A DNA stretch of 64,000 bases. Origin: Trichomonas vaginalis G3 (lineage: Eukaryota > Parabasalia > Trichomonadida > Trichomonadidae). Made by a program: the position numbers and the translations under genes. The notes under the pieces were generated by a model that saw only the letters and a program-made list of their open reading frames with translations, did no database searches and was not told the DNA's origin. Shown piece by piece: positions 9,676 through 17,694 of this stretch (position 1 is the stretch's first letter; each line of letters begins with the position of its first letter). The stretch covers positions 24,505,896-24,569,895 of the forward strand of contig NC_067206.1 in NCBI RefSeq assembly GCF_026262505.1, given 5' to 3'.

Positions 9676-10793
9676 ATATAATTTAGGGTAGAAGGTTAGA
9701 TATACCCTCTTTTCTACCCTCTTTTCTACCCCAGTTATTTTATAAGCGTTTTACATGGTAAACATTGTGAATTCGTGAAATTCTAAACAATTTCGTAGCT
9801 TCTATTTCTTCTGTCAGTACATCGAATGTTTTAACTATGCCGAATGTTTCTTTATATTTCTTCTTGACGTCAGATAGAAGGAAATCGTCAGCTGTTGGAT
9901 AGTTTTTGTTTAGAAATGTCAACATGTCCATTTTATCTTCTGCTGGTTTCTCTGCCTCCCTCTTTAAGTCAGCATAGTCGTTTCGCATACGTTCTATCTC
10001 TTTGACGGAGTAGTTATATTTCCTCATTACTGCTTTACATTTTGAACATTGTGGGTTCATTTTAGCATTGTACATTGAAATCTTACCTGCTAGTATGACT
10101 AAGGCGTCAATTGCTCTCTTTAACTCAAAAGTTGCGGGTTTTATCTGTTCATTCCATATCTTACCTCTTCTATCTTTATCTCTTATCTGCCATACACATT
10201 TTGCAACTAACGAAACAAAGTTGTCGTAGGTCTTAAACTCCCCAGATTTGTATATGTCAGAGATGTTCTTATATACCATATCGCAATCTTTGTCCATGAC
10301 TTTGTGGTTGCAATGAAATCCAAGAAACTCATAGTTAACCTTTCGTATGAACTTCTTTATTTCTACTGAGTCAGTTGCTTTGACTTCTATTTCATCGAAT
10401 TCTGGAATAGTAAGCTTTTGTTGTTGGATTTCAGGTAGTTTAGGCAAATGGTCAATAATGTCCTGCATTTCATAAAGATACTGTTCATTTGTTTCATCTT
10501 TCGCAGTGCAATCTAAATCTCCTTGGAGAAGTTCTTGCTTTATCTTCTGGATTGTTGTTTCGAAAGTATATGAAGAAGGAATGAAGCTTTTCATCTCTAC
10601 TAACATTGAAGTTGGGTTCATGACTAAAGAGTTTGGTGCTGTTGTTGCTAACATGTTCTTACAATAAAAATAAAAAATATTTTTTTAAAAAAACCAACTT
10701 TATTTTTTATTTCGGGAAAACTCATGACAAATTCAAGAGGGTAGAAAAGAGGGTAGAAAAGAGGGTAGATATACCCTTCTACCCTAAAATATA
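9676..10793. mobile_element. Single-gene unit with ~50-bp inverted termini (copy A)
   Basis: The left terminus at about 9676 (TTTAGGGTAGAAGG, then TTAGATATACCC and TCTTTTCTACCC repeats) is mirrored at 10737-10793 on the opposite strand. Between them lies one gene (9740-10654, minus). A homologous gene in element 2 is bounded by a perfect inverted repeat of about 52 bases with the same architecture. The two Maverick families are otherwise unlike, so this unit seems to move or recombine independently. No transposase motif was recognised. Confidence 0.55.
9740..10654 (-). CDS. Orphan protein of the inverted-repeat unit (copy A)
   Basis: This 304-residue intact protein is highly similar over its full length to the product at 55611-56555 in the other element. 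Visible features are a conserved N-terminus 'NSLVMNPTSMLVEMKSFIPS', Cys/His residues in 'FLGFHCNHKVMDKDCDM', a 'PQCSKC' pair near residue 205 that could bind zinc, and a long charged helix ('VKEIERMRNDYADLKREAEK'). I recognise no catalytic motif. The start follows TATTTTTTATTTTTATTGTAA. The gene lies inside about 50-bp inverted termini, which makes it the candidate mobility or maintenance protein of that unit (inference). It might equally be a passenger or a DNA-binding regulator. Confidence 0.65.
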   Translation of the reverse strand: MLATTAPNSLVMNPTSMLVEMKSFIPSSYTFETTIQKIKQELLQGDLDCTAKDETNEQYLYEMQDIIDHLPKLPEIQQQKLTIPEFDEIEVKATDSVEIKKFIRKVNYEFLGFHCNHKVMDKDCDMVYKNISDIYKSGEFKTYDNFVSLVAKCVWQIRDKDRRGKIWNEQIKPATFELKRAIDALVILAGKISMYNAKMNPQCSKCKAVMRKYNYSVKEIERMRNDYADLKREAEKPAEDKMDMLTFLNKNYPTADDFLLSDVKKKYKETFGIVKTFDVLTEEIEATKLFRISRIHNVYHVKRL

Positions 10794-10799
10794 TTTTTG
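10735..10799. repeat. Right inverted terminus of unit copy A
   Basis: TTCAAGAGGGTAGAAAAGAG with two more GGGTAGAAAAGA units, GTAGATATACCC and TTCTACCCTAAAATAT: the reverse complement of the block at about 9676-9735. The same block, with GGTTAGAAAAGA units, recurs at 23128-23195. Confidence 0.6.
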
Positions 10800-10820
10800 C
10801 TGAAAAAGTGTCATTTTTTC

Positions 10821-11015
10821 ATGTCCGAAGACTCGAAGGTGCAACACTTCCAAAATACCGACGAACTCAGAAGAGCAGCATGGCAGTATCTTCTTGACAA
10901 CTTCTTTGAGTTCTCCAGGTACACCTTGGAAAATGCTGAAGAACTCCGACACAGAGAATTTGGAGAAATTGCACTCCAATACTACATTGACAAACAAAGG
11001 GTAAACAAAGGGTAA
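10821..11015 (+). CDS. Small uncharacterised protein (host-like initiator)
   Basis: This 64-residue protein begins MSEDSKVQHFQNT. The frame is open further upstream, but the ATG at 10821 is preferred because TGTCATTTTTTC, a trichomonad initiator-like TCAYTTTT sequence, lies directly before it. The product is helical and charged ('EELRHREFGEIALQYYIDKQ'). Function unknown. It is the first gene of a GC-richer block (10.8-14.7 kb) whose start signals differ from those of the surrounding Maverick genes. Confidence 0.5.
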   Translation: MSEDSKVQHFQNTDELRRAAWQYLLDNFFEFSRYTLENAEELRHREFGEIALQYYIDKQRVNKG

Positions 11016-11055
11016 AATAAGACTAAAAACTTAACGTTTAAAAAGTGACATTTTT

Positions 11056-11256
11056 ATGAGCTCCGAGTCACCGAGAAAACTTGGTCAGATGTTAGCAGCT
11101 TACTTCCCTGAGGAGGATGGAAGCGTTACATACATCAGGTTCAAAAACAACGAACCTGGAATTGCGTACCAAATTCGCAATTACATGACCATGGAAGAGT
11201 ACGAAAGGTTTCTACAAGAGAAACCAGCTCTAAACAACTCAGAAAAGAAAGAATAA
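11056..11256 (+). CDS. Small uncharacterised protein
   Basis: A 66-residue protein, preceded by GTGACATTTTTATG, a variant of the TCAYTTTT start signal used in this block. Composition is mixed ('SVTYIRFKNNEPGIAYQIRN'). It sits 40 bp after the previous small gene on the same strand and its stop faces the stop of the next, minus-strand gene 28 bp away. No family recognised. Codon use looks more GC-rich than in the helicase or integrase genes. Confidence 0.5.
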   Translation: MSSESPRKLGQMLAAYFPEEDGSVTYIRFKNNEPGIAYQIRNYMTMEEYERFLQEKPALNNSEKKE

Positions 11257-11284
11257 AAAGTTTAACTCGTAATTGTTTATTTTT

Positions 11285-11904
11285 TTACTTGTATGGGCAA
11301 GCTGCAAGAATGAAGTCGACTATCTCGGTCTTTGTCTTGACCAGTTGGACTGCTCTTGCGAGTACGTCTGTTTTGCGGTCTCCAGCTGGTGTCTGACCTT
11401 CGTAATTGCGCATGTTCTTGAGAGCTCCAGTTGTAAATGGTTGTAGGATGAAGAGTCTCTCAGACTGCTTGAGGTAGTCTTCACGGTCACGAACCGAATC
11501 TGTGGTACGAGTCGAATCGGTCGATTTGAGGGAAGAGACTGAAAGCCTGTCGTCTTCCATAGGGGCTGTGGCATACTCTTTGCGTAAGCGGTTCAGACCT
11601 TCTTCGAACTCTTGGTCTCTCTTCGATTGGGATTGAGATTGGAATTGGGGTGGAGGGTTTGACATGAACATCCAAGGGTTAGGGAAGTAAGGCATGGGTT
11701 GAGGAGGGTAGTTTGGAAAGCCTTGTGGTGGGTAGTAACCTTGAGGTGGGTAGTAACCTTGAGGTGGAAATTGGTAGTAATTCGGAGGTCCTTGTTGGAA
11801 CTGAGGTTGCTGTGGGTAGCCTTGTGGAGGTGGAACCTGTTGTGGTGCTGGAGCATGCTGTTCTCTGGCTGTGGAACGGGTTCAGTAGGTGGGACGTCGG
11901 ACAT
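11285..11904 (-). pseudogene. Pro/Gln/Tyr-rich protein with helical C-terminus, frameshifted
   Basis: Reading minus, the ATG at 11904 opens 'MSDVPPTEPVPQPEN', but the biased segment that follows is read one frame over. There, 'PPQGYYPPQGYYPPQG' and other Pro/Gln/Tyr repeats run into a charged C-terminal half ending 'DFILAACPYK' at 11285. The shift lies at about 11855-11880. The low-complexity N-terminal half resembles disordered, phase-separating or virion-tegument regions (inference). The C-terminal about 135 residues contain a Ser/Thr/Asp/Arg segment ('STDSTRTTDSVRDRE'). Family unknown. The 21-bp repeat array begins just upstream of its start, between this gene and the divergent gene at 12256. 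Confidence 0.5.
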
Positions 11905-11934
11905 TCGTTTGTGTCTTAACCGTCTTTGTTCTGA

Positions 11935-12250
11935 AACAATATAATATTGTCTTGAAAAAGTACAACATTGTCTTGAAAAAGTACAACATTGTCTTGAAAA
12001 AGTACAACATTGTCTTGAAAAAGTACAACATTGTCTTGAAAAAGTACAACATTGTTCTGAAAAAGTTCAAGACTTGTTCTGAAAAAGTACAGCTGTACTC
12101 AAATTTGAGAGACATTGTACTGAATTTATACAACATTGTTCTGAAAAAGTACAACATTGTTCTGAAAAAGTACAATATTGTCTTGAAAAAGTACAACATT
12201 GTCTTGAAAAAGTACAACATTGTCTTGAAAAAGTACAATATTGTACTGAC
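11935..12250. repeat. Minisatellite: 21-bp units between divergent genes
   Basis: About fourteen units of the form TTGTCTTGAAAAAGTACAACA, with some carrying TTCTGAAAAAG instead of CTTGAAAAAG. A diverged stretch at about 12065-12130 interrupts the array. Each unit contains ACAA-CA-TTGT, an inverted repeat with a two-base centre. Because the unit length is a multiple of three and stop-free, both strands stay open, which makes long false frames. Placement between two outward-facing genes suggests a regulatory or protein-binding array (inference). Confidence 0.85.
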
Positions 12251-12255
12251 TCAGT

Positions 12256-12630
12256 ATGGAGCTTGACCCCTTAGACGAAGCAATTTATCTAATTGAGGTA
12301 AATGAAACCGTGAAGGAATATCTCAGCAAGTGCAAACCAAGCAAGTCCATTGGCTTCTGGTTGTCCAAGAATAGTGTCTTAAAGTTGGAAATTGAAACAG
12401 GTGTTGCAATTCAAGTTCCAGAAGGCACTGCATTCGATGATATTAAGGATGTGAAGAAAGAAGCCCTCTTGAAGTTCTTCATGAAACGTCCTTGGATACT
12501 ACTTCCATATCGTGAGAGCCCAATTCCACGAATTACACAAATTCTCAGAGCACTACTTCACTACTCTGGACAGCCGTTCTTCATAACCTCAGAAGGCGAC
12601 ATCCAACAATTCTTCAAGCCAGTTCAGTAA
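12256..12630 (+). CDS. Uncharacterised 124-residue protein
   Basis: The start ATG at 12256 follows TACTGACTCAGT at the end of the minisatellite; the frame is open upstream only because the repeats contain no stops. The product begins MELDPLDEAIYLIEVNE and contains 'FFMKRPWILLPYRESPIPRI', then an aromatic C-terminus. Mixed alpha/beta appearance; no known motif. It belongs to the GC-richer block. The gene is intact, so it may be functional; I have no basis for a role. Confidence 0.5.
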   Translation: MELDPLDEAIYLIEVNETVKEYLSKCKPSKSIGFWLSKNSVLKLEIETGVAIQVPEGTAFDDIKDVKKEALLKFFMKRPWILLPYRESPIPRITQILRALLHYSGQPFFITSEGDIQQFFKPVQ

Positions 12631-12658
12631 ACATCTCATTTTAACTTCACTTTTTTTT

Positions 12659-12941
12659 ATGTTTTTACTCACACTCGTACTCAACAGGTTTGTGTACAAC
12701 TATTTCAACTGTGAACCTTGTATTGACCGGTCTTCCTGCAAATGCAAGTTCGGTCAATACACAATTTATGGTGGCAAGAAACAGTGGGGAATGTTATTCT
12801 GACATCTGTTGTTGCGCTCGAGAGAGAATTGAAATTCCAGACCCAACTCCAACACCAACACTCAAGTTGCCAAAGACTCATGTGAAGAAGAAGCCTTCTG
12901 GTAAGTTTCTTATAGCCATATACATGGCACGCTTTGAGTAA
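12659..12941 (+). pseudogene. Cys-rich small protein with hydrophobic N-terminus, frameshifted
   Basis: The ATG at 12659 follows CTTCACTTTTTTTT, a good TCAYTTTT initiator. The first frame gives a hydrophobic start (MFLLTLVLNRF) and a Cys cluster ('CEPCIDRSSCKCKFG') but closes at about 12802. An overlapping frame continues with 'CCCARERIEIPDPTPTPTLK' and a basic tail to 12941, so a shift near 12780-12800 probably splits one protein. The N-terminus could be a signal peptide or short membrane segment, and the Cys cluster a zinc knuckle or disulphide knot. Function unknown. Confidence 0.4.
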
Positions 12942-12963
12942 AAACATTTTTTTCATTTTTTGA

Positions 12964-13547
12964 ATGAAGCAAGTTAAATTCGTCCCACACCAATCTCAAT
13001 GGACCGATGAAGAGTTTCAAGCTATGGTTGAAGGTGTTGAGAACGACATAGACGGCGAACTTGAAGGAGCTCAAACCACAATTGCAACCAAAATTGCAGA
13101 AGTCAAGGAACAAATAGCTCCACTTAAAGCTACCAAAGCTACTCTTGACCTCATGGATACTTACCGTTTAGAAGTAAAGAGTGGAATAAGACAATTAAAA
13201 TTAAAACTTCTAAACTACGAAGCTATACTCCAAAAGTTAGCAGAAATGAGAAGACTTTACCAGAGCTACTTACATGTAAGGGACTTACCTTCAAGCAGTC
13301 CGACCAAAGATGAATTTTCTGACATTGTCCCAATTTTGTCCGAAAGTCAGCTCAGATGTTTTGAACTGCTCCCAACATATCCAGAATATGAACGTTTGCC
13401 TGAACTCTTCCGCAATCTCAAAAACGTTTTTTGGTTCTCATGTTCGAAACTTTTATCGGAAGAGACAACAAACGTTCAGAAGAAGAACAAGATATTATTT
13501 TAAACTTGTTGTATGACTTAACCGTCATAACAAGCTTTTTGAAGTAA
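12964..13547 (+). pseudogene. Coiled-coil protein, late frameshift
   Basis: The start at 12964 follows TTCATTTTTTGA, an initiator-like signal. The product is helical: 'TTIATKIAEVKEQIAPLKAT' and 'LKLKLLNYEAILQKLAEMRR' read as coiled coil. The main frame stops at 13503. From the AAAACGTTTTTTGG run (about 13423-13436) another frame offers a more natural acidic and hydrophobic ending ('EEEQDIILNLLYDLTVITSF') to a stop at 13547. A homopolymer slip near the end is therefore likely. No family recognised. It lies just before another coiled-coil gene on the same strand. Confidence 0.5.
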
Positions 13548-13579
13548 AACCGTCATTCTCAAACCACTTCATTTTTTCG

Positions 13580-14284
13580 ATGTCCGAACAAGCACCGAAG
13601 CCGAACACAATGGCAGATGTCCTTTCAATGTTGCCAGACAAGCGCCCAGTTCAAATTCAAATTTTGAATTTGAAAGCTCATCTGACAAACACCGTTAAGA
13701 CTCTCCAAAGTAGTCTTATGGAAGAGATGAAGGGACTTAAAGGTGAGTTCCTCATGAACCAAGCTTCCAATGAGAAAGTCCTGAACGATTTGACGGAAAC
13801 CTTGCGCATTTACGCGAGAGAGAACCGAGACCTTGCCAGACTCATCTACCGTTTCTTCGAAGAGATAGACGCCATCTGGAAGGTACTCGGAAAGGACAGA
13901 ACCTCCAACACCGTACTTCGTGAACACAGAATTGCCGAAGGAATTGTCGAGGAAGAAGAGAAACACGAAGAAGAGGAAGAGGAAGAAGAGGAAGAAGAGA
14001 AACACGAAGAAGAGGAAGTTTGGGCAACCCTTGTTGCCGATGACACTTACGAAATTTCCCAACCCTACCCATACCAAATCCGCAACAAGGAGACCGGCAA
14101 GGTTCTTACCCCAGTTCTCAACAACTTGGGACACTTGAACCTTACCCTTCGGAATTACGGTTCAATCTCCATGGGCAAGCTTGTCGCAATTCAATGGGTT
14201 CCAAATCCAAACAAGAGGACGAAGGTCAGACACATTGACGGTGACAAGCTCAACAACCGTAAGGAGAACCTCGAGTGGTTCTAA
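13580..14284 (+). CDS. Coiled-coil / HNH-like protein with acidic linker
   Basis: This 234-residue protein starts after ACTTCATTTTTTCG, an initiator-like signal. Residues 1-115 are helical ('LKAHLTNTVKTLQSSLMEEM'), residues about 118-150 are almost all Glu with KH insertions, and residues about 155-234 resemble the HNH-type domain of the protein at 7055. That last part has a beta lead-in ('YQIRNKETGKVL') and then 'VRHIDGDKLNNRKENLEWF'. The core is shorter than in the other protein and ends at the LEWF, so the last metal-binding residues may be missing. It may be a DNA-binding derivative of an HNH protein. Base composition is clearly GC-richer than in the replication genes. Confidence 0.6.
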   Translation: MSEQAPKPNTMADVLSMLPDKRPVQIQILNLKAHLTNTVKTLQSSLMEEMKGLKGEFLMNQASNEKVLNDLTETLRIYARENRDLARLIYRFFEEIDAIWKVLGKDRTSNTVLREHRIAEGIVEEEEKHEEEEEEEEEEEKHEEEEVWATLVADDTYEISQPYPYQIRNKETGKVLTPVLNNLGHLNLTLRNYGSISMGKLVAIQWVPNPNKRTKVRHIDGDKLNNRKENLEWF

Positions 14285-14333
14285 GAGTAAAAAAATTTTA
14301 TTTTAGGGGGAAACCCCGAGTAAATTTAAGTTT

Positions 14334-14597
14334 TTAGTTGCGTAAGCGGCTTAAATTAAGGATAATTTGGACAAGTAGTTCCTGACCTCTGAATTGGACT
14401 CTTTCGTCATCCCAGTTGCGTAGGAGGTCGTCCCAGAGGAGTTGGTAGAATTGCCATTCCAAGGACGATTTGTCCTCCCAGGCATTGAGGATGTACTGCT
14501 CGTAGAGTCTCATGACCTCTGCCTTGCACCAGACACCCTCTCCCTTGGAACGTAAGGCTTCTTCGAAGTGCTCGAATGCGATTGGCTGCGGGACCAT
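14334..14597 (-). CDS. Small uncharacterised protein (host-like initiator)
   Basis: Read minus, the first ATG is at 14597, five bases after TGTCATTTCGG, an initiator-like TCATTT. It begins MVPQPIAFEHFEEALR and is rich in Trp, Leu and acidic residues ('LEWQFYQLLWDDLLRNWDDE'), 87 residues in all. The fold appears all-helical. It faces the tiny plus-strand frame at 14628 across a 30-bp spacer. No family known to me. GC content is among the highest in the window. Confidence 0.5.
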   Translation of the reverse strand: MVPQPIAFEHFEEALRSKGEGVWCKAEVMRLYEQYILNAWEDKSSLEWQFYQLLWDDLLRNWDDERVQFRGQELLVQIILNLSRLRN

Positions 14598-14627
14598 CCG
14601 AAATGACACTTTTTGTCCGTTTGGTCA

Positions 14628-14735
14628 ATGTTCGTGTCTCGTGCCATAGTCGACGAAAATACAGACAAACAGGTTATATATGAGTTTGAGACCAAGAATG
14701 GTGTAACTCGACCTGTCCGATTCAAATTCGAATAA
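14628..14735 (+). CDS. Possible 35-residue small protein
   Basis: The ATG at 14628 opens 35 codons ending at a TAA at 14733-14735. The product has a plausible composition (begins MFVSRAIVDENTDKQV, ends 'RPVRFKFE'). The upstream bases include GACACTTTTTG, close to the initiator-like signals of the block. Being this short it could be chance; its position opposite the start of the minus-strand gene argues mildly for it. Confidence 0.3.
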   Translation: MFVSRAIVDENTDKQVIYEFETKNGVTRPVRFKFE

Positions 14736-14742
14736 AAATTTT

Positions 14743-16893
14743 TTATTTCATGCAATGTTTTATTTCTGTGCCGTCTTCAAGTATGCCCCAGTACTTACGC
14801 TTGGAGAGGACATGAACTTCGGTGAAAATTTTGTCCAATTTGAATTGACCCATCTTTTCACCGACCATTCCCATTTCAATGAGTTTGTTATAGCCTTCTT
14901 CGTTCGTCATGAGTGCGTCGATGTTCTCATAGTAAACCTTCACTTTGGATTTGACTTCGGAGAAGAATTTGTTGTAGTTGTCAAGGACTGCCTTTGCGAA
15001 CTGAGGGTAAGACCAATGTTCGACAATAGGTTTTACTGTGGTTACTAAGCCACCTTGACCTTGAGTAAATTCGTATTTCAAAACAAAAGGGGAGAACCTT
15101 TCAACAAAGTTGTCGACCTTCTCATAGTGTTTACTCTTCATCTTTTGAGGTTTCTTAATGGAATATCCCCATGTCGAATTCATAAGCAATTTGAGTGTCA
15201 TTGCAAGTTTGGGGTTTGAAGCTTTCCTAATATCATACAGTTGTTGTATGACTTTTCCAACTGTATAGTTCCTTCCTGGGAACTCACCGTCTTCGTTTGG
15301 AATTCCAGTCGGGATATATTGGACGAACCTCATGTATGCAGCGTTAAGGTCGACATAGTATATCTTTTCATCTGAGTCGAACTTGTCGCAACCAATGGGT
15401 CCAGTTCGTGGAAATTCAAGTGAGTCTCTTATCTTCTGAGAAACTTCGCCTGCTATCTCATAAACATCGTCGAAGCAACCTGTTTCATATAAAACCTTCT
15501 GACCTAACTCAGATGCTCTCCAATACAATTTGACGTCAATTGGATGTCTCAATGGAAGTTTGTTTATAGCATCTTGAAGTTCTTGCAACCTCATTGGAAG
15601 TTCTTCTGGTTCAGGTTGGTATCCGAACAATCCAACTCCTTTTGGAACTGTGTACTTCTTTTGTGCTATAACTTTGTCTGGAACAACTTTTGGTCTTGCT
15701 AACAATGAAAAGTTTGTTTCGTCTTTTGGTACAAAAGTTTCTGTCAGCTTGTCATCTGGAATTGGTTCCAACAAACCTTTCTCGAAAAGAATGTTTACAG
15801 CTCTGACAATGTTGCACTTGCCTTTTCCGAACAATGGGTTTGTAAGACTTTCGTTCAACATGAAGTGGTTGTGGACAATTACAATCTTCAACCATGGTAA
15901 GTCTTTGTCAACAACATAGTCGTCATGTGAAGAACCTTTAGCTGTAGGTATGTTGACTCGGATATTGACATTTGCCAACGGTGCAACTTTTGCCAATTGA
16001 CCTCTGAGAATGTACCTTGTCTTCACACATGACTCAAGATACTTCATCTTCTCATCTGTAACAAGACCAGAGTTCCTGAGACATGTAAGAATACAAGGTT
16101 CATTGACAATTTTTCAATTGAATTGTAAATTCCATACCTTGTCAAGTCAATGTCAGACTTATTTATGAACGGGAAGTATCCAGCATGTTGTCTGACTGCT
16201 TGAGGGTTAGGTTGGTACCATTCAAATTTTACACTTGCAATTCCTTCAATTGCATTCAAAATGTCTGAGTCGGAGTCAACCATTTGTTCTCTCTTTGTAG
16301 TCTTGAAAGCGTCAAGAAGTTGTGCGGCTGTTGTGACATTGCCATGTGCATAGTAAATGTGACCGTCCAAATCTGTTACGGTTAGTCTGAGATTGTATCC
16401 TTTCTTATTTCCGTCTTGTATGGCAGCAAGTACTCCCATGAAGCCTTCTTTGTTCTTTCCTTCGTCAAAGTTTACTGTAAAGGTTCGACCAGATGTAATT
16501 TGACTTCTAACTTCACGTACTTTTCATATGCATATCTTGTTCTTTCCATGGGAGCATGTTTGTCTTCACCTTTTCCTTTTTTCCTTCTCAAAGGATGCAA
16601 TTGTTCGTCATGTTTCCAGTAGAATCTGGCAAAGCCGTCGTGTCCTTCAACTTGAGGTTCAGAAACATCGAAAGGCATGTCCATAAGACGTTCTTCTTCT
16701 AACCTCTCTAGTCTGTTTGGATAATTTGCGCGTGCTGTTTCCAAGTCCATTTCATAGCGAAGACCAGACATTTGTCATAGACTTTTATGGGTCTTCCCTT
16801 CCTATATTTAAAATTCTTCGAAACTTTCCAACCATATCTTTCTAACTCTGCTTTTATTCTAGCAGACTTTCTATCCATTCTATATGGGGGCAT
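14743..16893 (-). pseudogene. PolB-like DNA polymerase, no exonuclease domain, several frameshifts
   Basis: The start is placed at 16893 (MPPYRMDRKSARIKAELERY), after TTTTTAT-TTTT-ATAAAAATG. The coding frame changes near 16770, 16471 and 16085, then stays open for 434 codons to 14743. Motif A is 'YYVDLNAAYMRF' (about 15325-15360). Motif B is 'LLMNSTWGYSIKKP' (about 15150-15190). The motif C position reads 'YYENIDALM' (about 14911-14937), where family B enzymes have YxDTDS, so the first catalytic Asp is Asn. I see no ExoI-III motifs, and the protein ends soon after 'KRKYWGILEDGTE', with little thumb. It is about 717 codons, against over 1100 in element 2. It may be a dead polymerase or a divergent family member. 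Confidence 0.7.
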
Positions 16894-16922
16894 TTTTATA
16901 AAAATAAAAAAATTTTTTTTCT

Positions 16923-17501
16923 TTACTTTACATAACCACCTGCTGCCATAAGTCTTTGACGCCAACCCATACCAGCTAATGAAGGTTGACTTTAGTTTGG
17001 AAACTAACTTTGGTTTTGGTTTATCTTCAGTTTTTGGTTCTCTTCTTCTATCGGTTTTTCGTCACTTTTCGGTTCCTCTGACTTTACCTCACTTGCAGGT
17101 ATGGTTGTGTCGTCAACATCTTCATAAATATCATATGCCATTTGTTTTTGTTTTCCTTTCAACTTTTTGTGTTTGTTGTAAAGTTTAGAATATTTCGACT
17201 CTAAGTCAATGAGATGTTCTATAATGAACTGTTGGTCAGTGAAGTAAACTTTTCCATCTGTTGTCTCGAAAGCTCCTTCAGACTTCAATATTTTATTTGT
17301 GAGAGTCTGTTTCTTTTTTGAGATACTAGCCGTTCCATTTCTATGAAAAGTGACTTTATAGTTAGGGTTTGTATTTCCAGACCTGGCACTTTCTATTATT
17401 GAATTTTTCTCTTCATCTGTAAGTTCTTTGACAGGTTTTGACAATGGTTCTGAACTTTTTGTTTGTGGTGTCAAATCTACCGTTTCAACTTCTTCGGTCA
17501 T
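16923..17501 (-). pseudogene. Uncharacterised Maverick protein, C-terminal frameshift
   Basis: The start at 17501 follows TTTTTTACTGAGATGAAATG. The main frame (165 residues) begins MTEEVETVDLTPQTKSSEP, with an acidic, disordered start, a central basic part ('YKVTFHRNGTASISKKKQTL') and a coiled-coil-like stretch, and stops at 17004. In another frame the strand continues with a clean ending 'GMGWRQRLMAAGGYVK' to a stop at 16923, so a shift near 16985-17010 probably removed the natural C-terminus. It lies just upstream of the PolB gene on the same strand. Function unknown. Confidence 0.5.
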
Positions 17502-17520
17502 TTCATCTCAGTAAAAAATT

Positions 17521-17676
17521 TTAGTTTGGTTTGTTTTCAACTGGTTGTTTAGGTTTTTTAAGTCGGTCTAAAACTTCCTGAGGTATAGGAAGAACTTGAC
17601 AAACACGTGGTTGTGTAACTGCTGGAAGCCGACAAATCCATCTTGAACCCATTTGTCTCAATGCTGTATTGTTCAT
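17521..17676 (-). CDS. Small 51-residue Maverick protein
   Basis: The minus-strand ATG at 17676 follows exactly the same start element (TTTTTTACTGAGATGAAATG) as the next gene downstream at 17501. This duplicated promoter is the main support for such a short gene. The product begins MNNTALRQMGSRWICRLPAV, is Pro- and Lys-rich at the end ('RLKKPKQPVENK') and stops at 17521. It is spaced 19 bp from the neighbour on each side in a compact same-strand series. Confidence 0.5.
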   Translation of the reverse strand: MNNTALRQMGSRWICRLPAVTQPRVCQVLPIPQEVLDRLKKPKQPVENKPN

Positions 17677-17694
17677 TTCATCTCAGTAAAAAAT

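Noticed and set aside
9676-10793. CRISPR array or telomeric repeat from the TCTTTTCTACCC units
   Set aside because: Only two to three contiguous units, no spacers, and inverted symmetry around a gene; eukaryotic context.
11882-12266. Long open frames on both strands through the 21-bp repeat array
   Set aside because: They arise because the stop-free repeat is a multiple of three; both strands are equally open and encode only a monotonous repeat. The array lies between the starts of two better genes.
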